DNA of 5,193 bases from Candidatus Riesia pediculischaeffi (lineage in GTDB: Bacteria; Pseudomonadota; Gammaproteobacteria; Enterobacterales; Enterobacteriaceae). The stretch lies in assembly GCF_002073895.1 (NCBI RefSeq), contig NZ_CP012838.1:5-5197 (forward strand), given 5' to 3'. Position 1 is the stretch's first letter. Each line of letters opens with the position of its first letter. Of the stretch, positions 5,150 through 5,193 are shown one piece after another. The position numbers were made by a program, and so were the translations under genes. The notes under the pieces were generated by a model, which made no database searches, was not told the DNA's origin, and saw only the letters and a program-made list of their open reading frames with translations.

Positions 5150-5193
5150 CAAGAATCGTGGAACGACAAACTTCATCCGATCCATTCAACCTT

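Noticed and set aside
5160..5193. Joining the two window ends as a circle to extend the open frame from base 3
   Set aside because: Direct joining creates TGA immediately before that frame, and I see no terminal overlap, so circularity cannot be judged from the window.

Overview
The window looks like a small, decaying plasmid (or a plasmid-derived contig) from a reduced-genome insect endosymbiont related to Enterobacteriaceae. Three features point that way: a pantothenate (vitamin B5) operon, an IbpA-type small heat shock protein, and a long AT-rich, homopolymer-laden stretch without genes. From background knowledge, the closest match is the pantothenate plasmid of 'Candidatus Riesia' louse symbionts, which carries panB, panC and panE. 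That assignment is inference, because no similarity search was run.

Right half (about 2740-5193, minus strand): an operon-like block in the order panB, panC, ibpA. A near-consensus sigma70 promoter lies at 5121-5149. panB and panC are separated by one base, with the panC ribosome binding site inside the end of panB. A 103-bp gap before ibpA holds a second promoter candidate. PanB makes ketopantoate from 2-oxoisovalerate, and PanC joins pantoate to beta-alanine. The step between them is ketopantoate reductase (PanE).

Middle (about 1630-2536, plus strand): the panE gene is present at almost exactly full length but dead. It is readable as PanE only by changing frame about five times, and several signature residues are lost. 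None of the longer reading frames in this area is a separate gene. A 26-bp piece of its 3' end recurs at 2693-2718. Between the two copies is a comparatively GC-rich, hairpin-forming stretch with no identified function.

Left half (1-1630): no intact gene. It opens with a second, more decayed piece of panE (about 20-175). Next comes what appears to be a worn relic of the tail of an rRNA operon: the 23S 3' end (about 275-415) followed by 5S (about 481-560), in the normal order and orientation. Further on is a very AT-rich stretch with three 14-bp direct repeats at 21-22 bp spacing (1077-1133), which look like plasmid iterons and are the best origin candidate. No replication protein gene is visible.

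The main biological point is that this replicon keeps panB and panC in good order and has lost panE. The pathway must therefore be completed by another enzyme, for example IlvC or a panE elsewhere, or it is on its way out.
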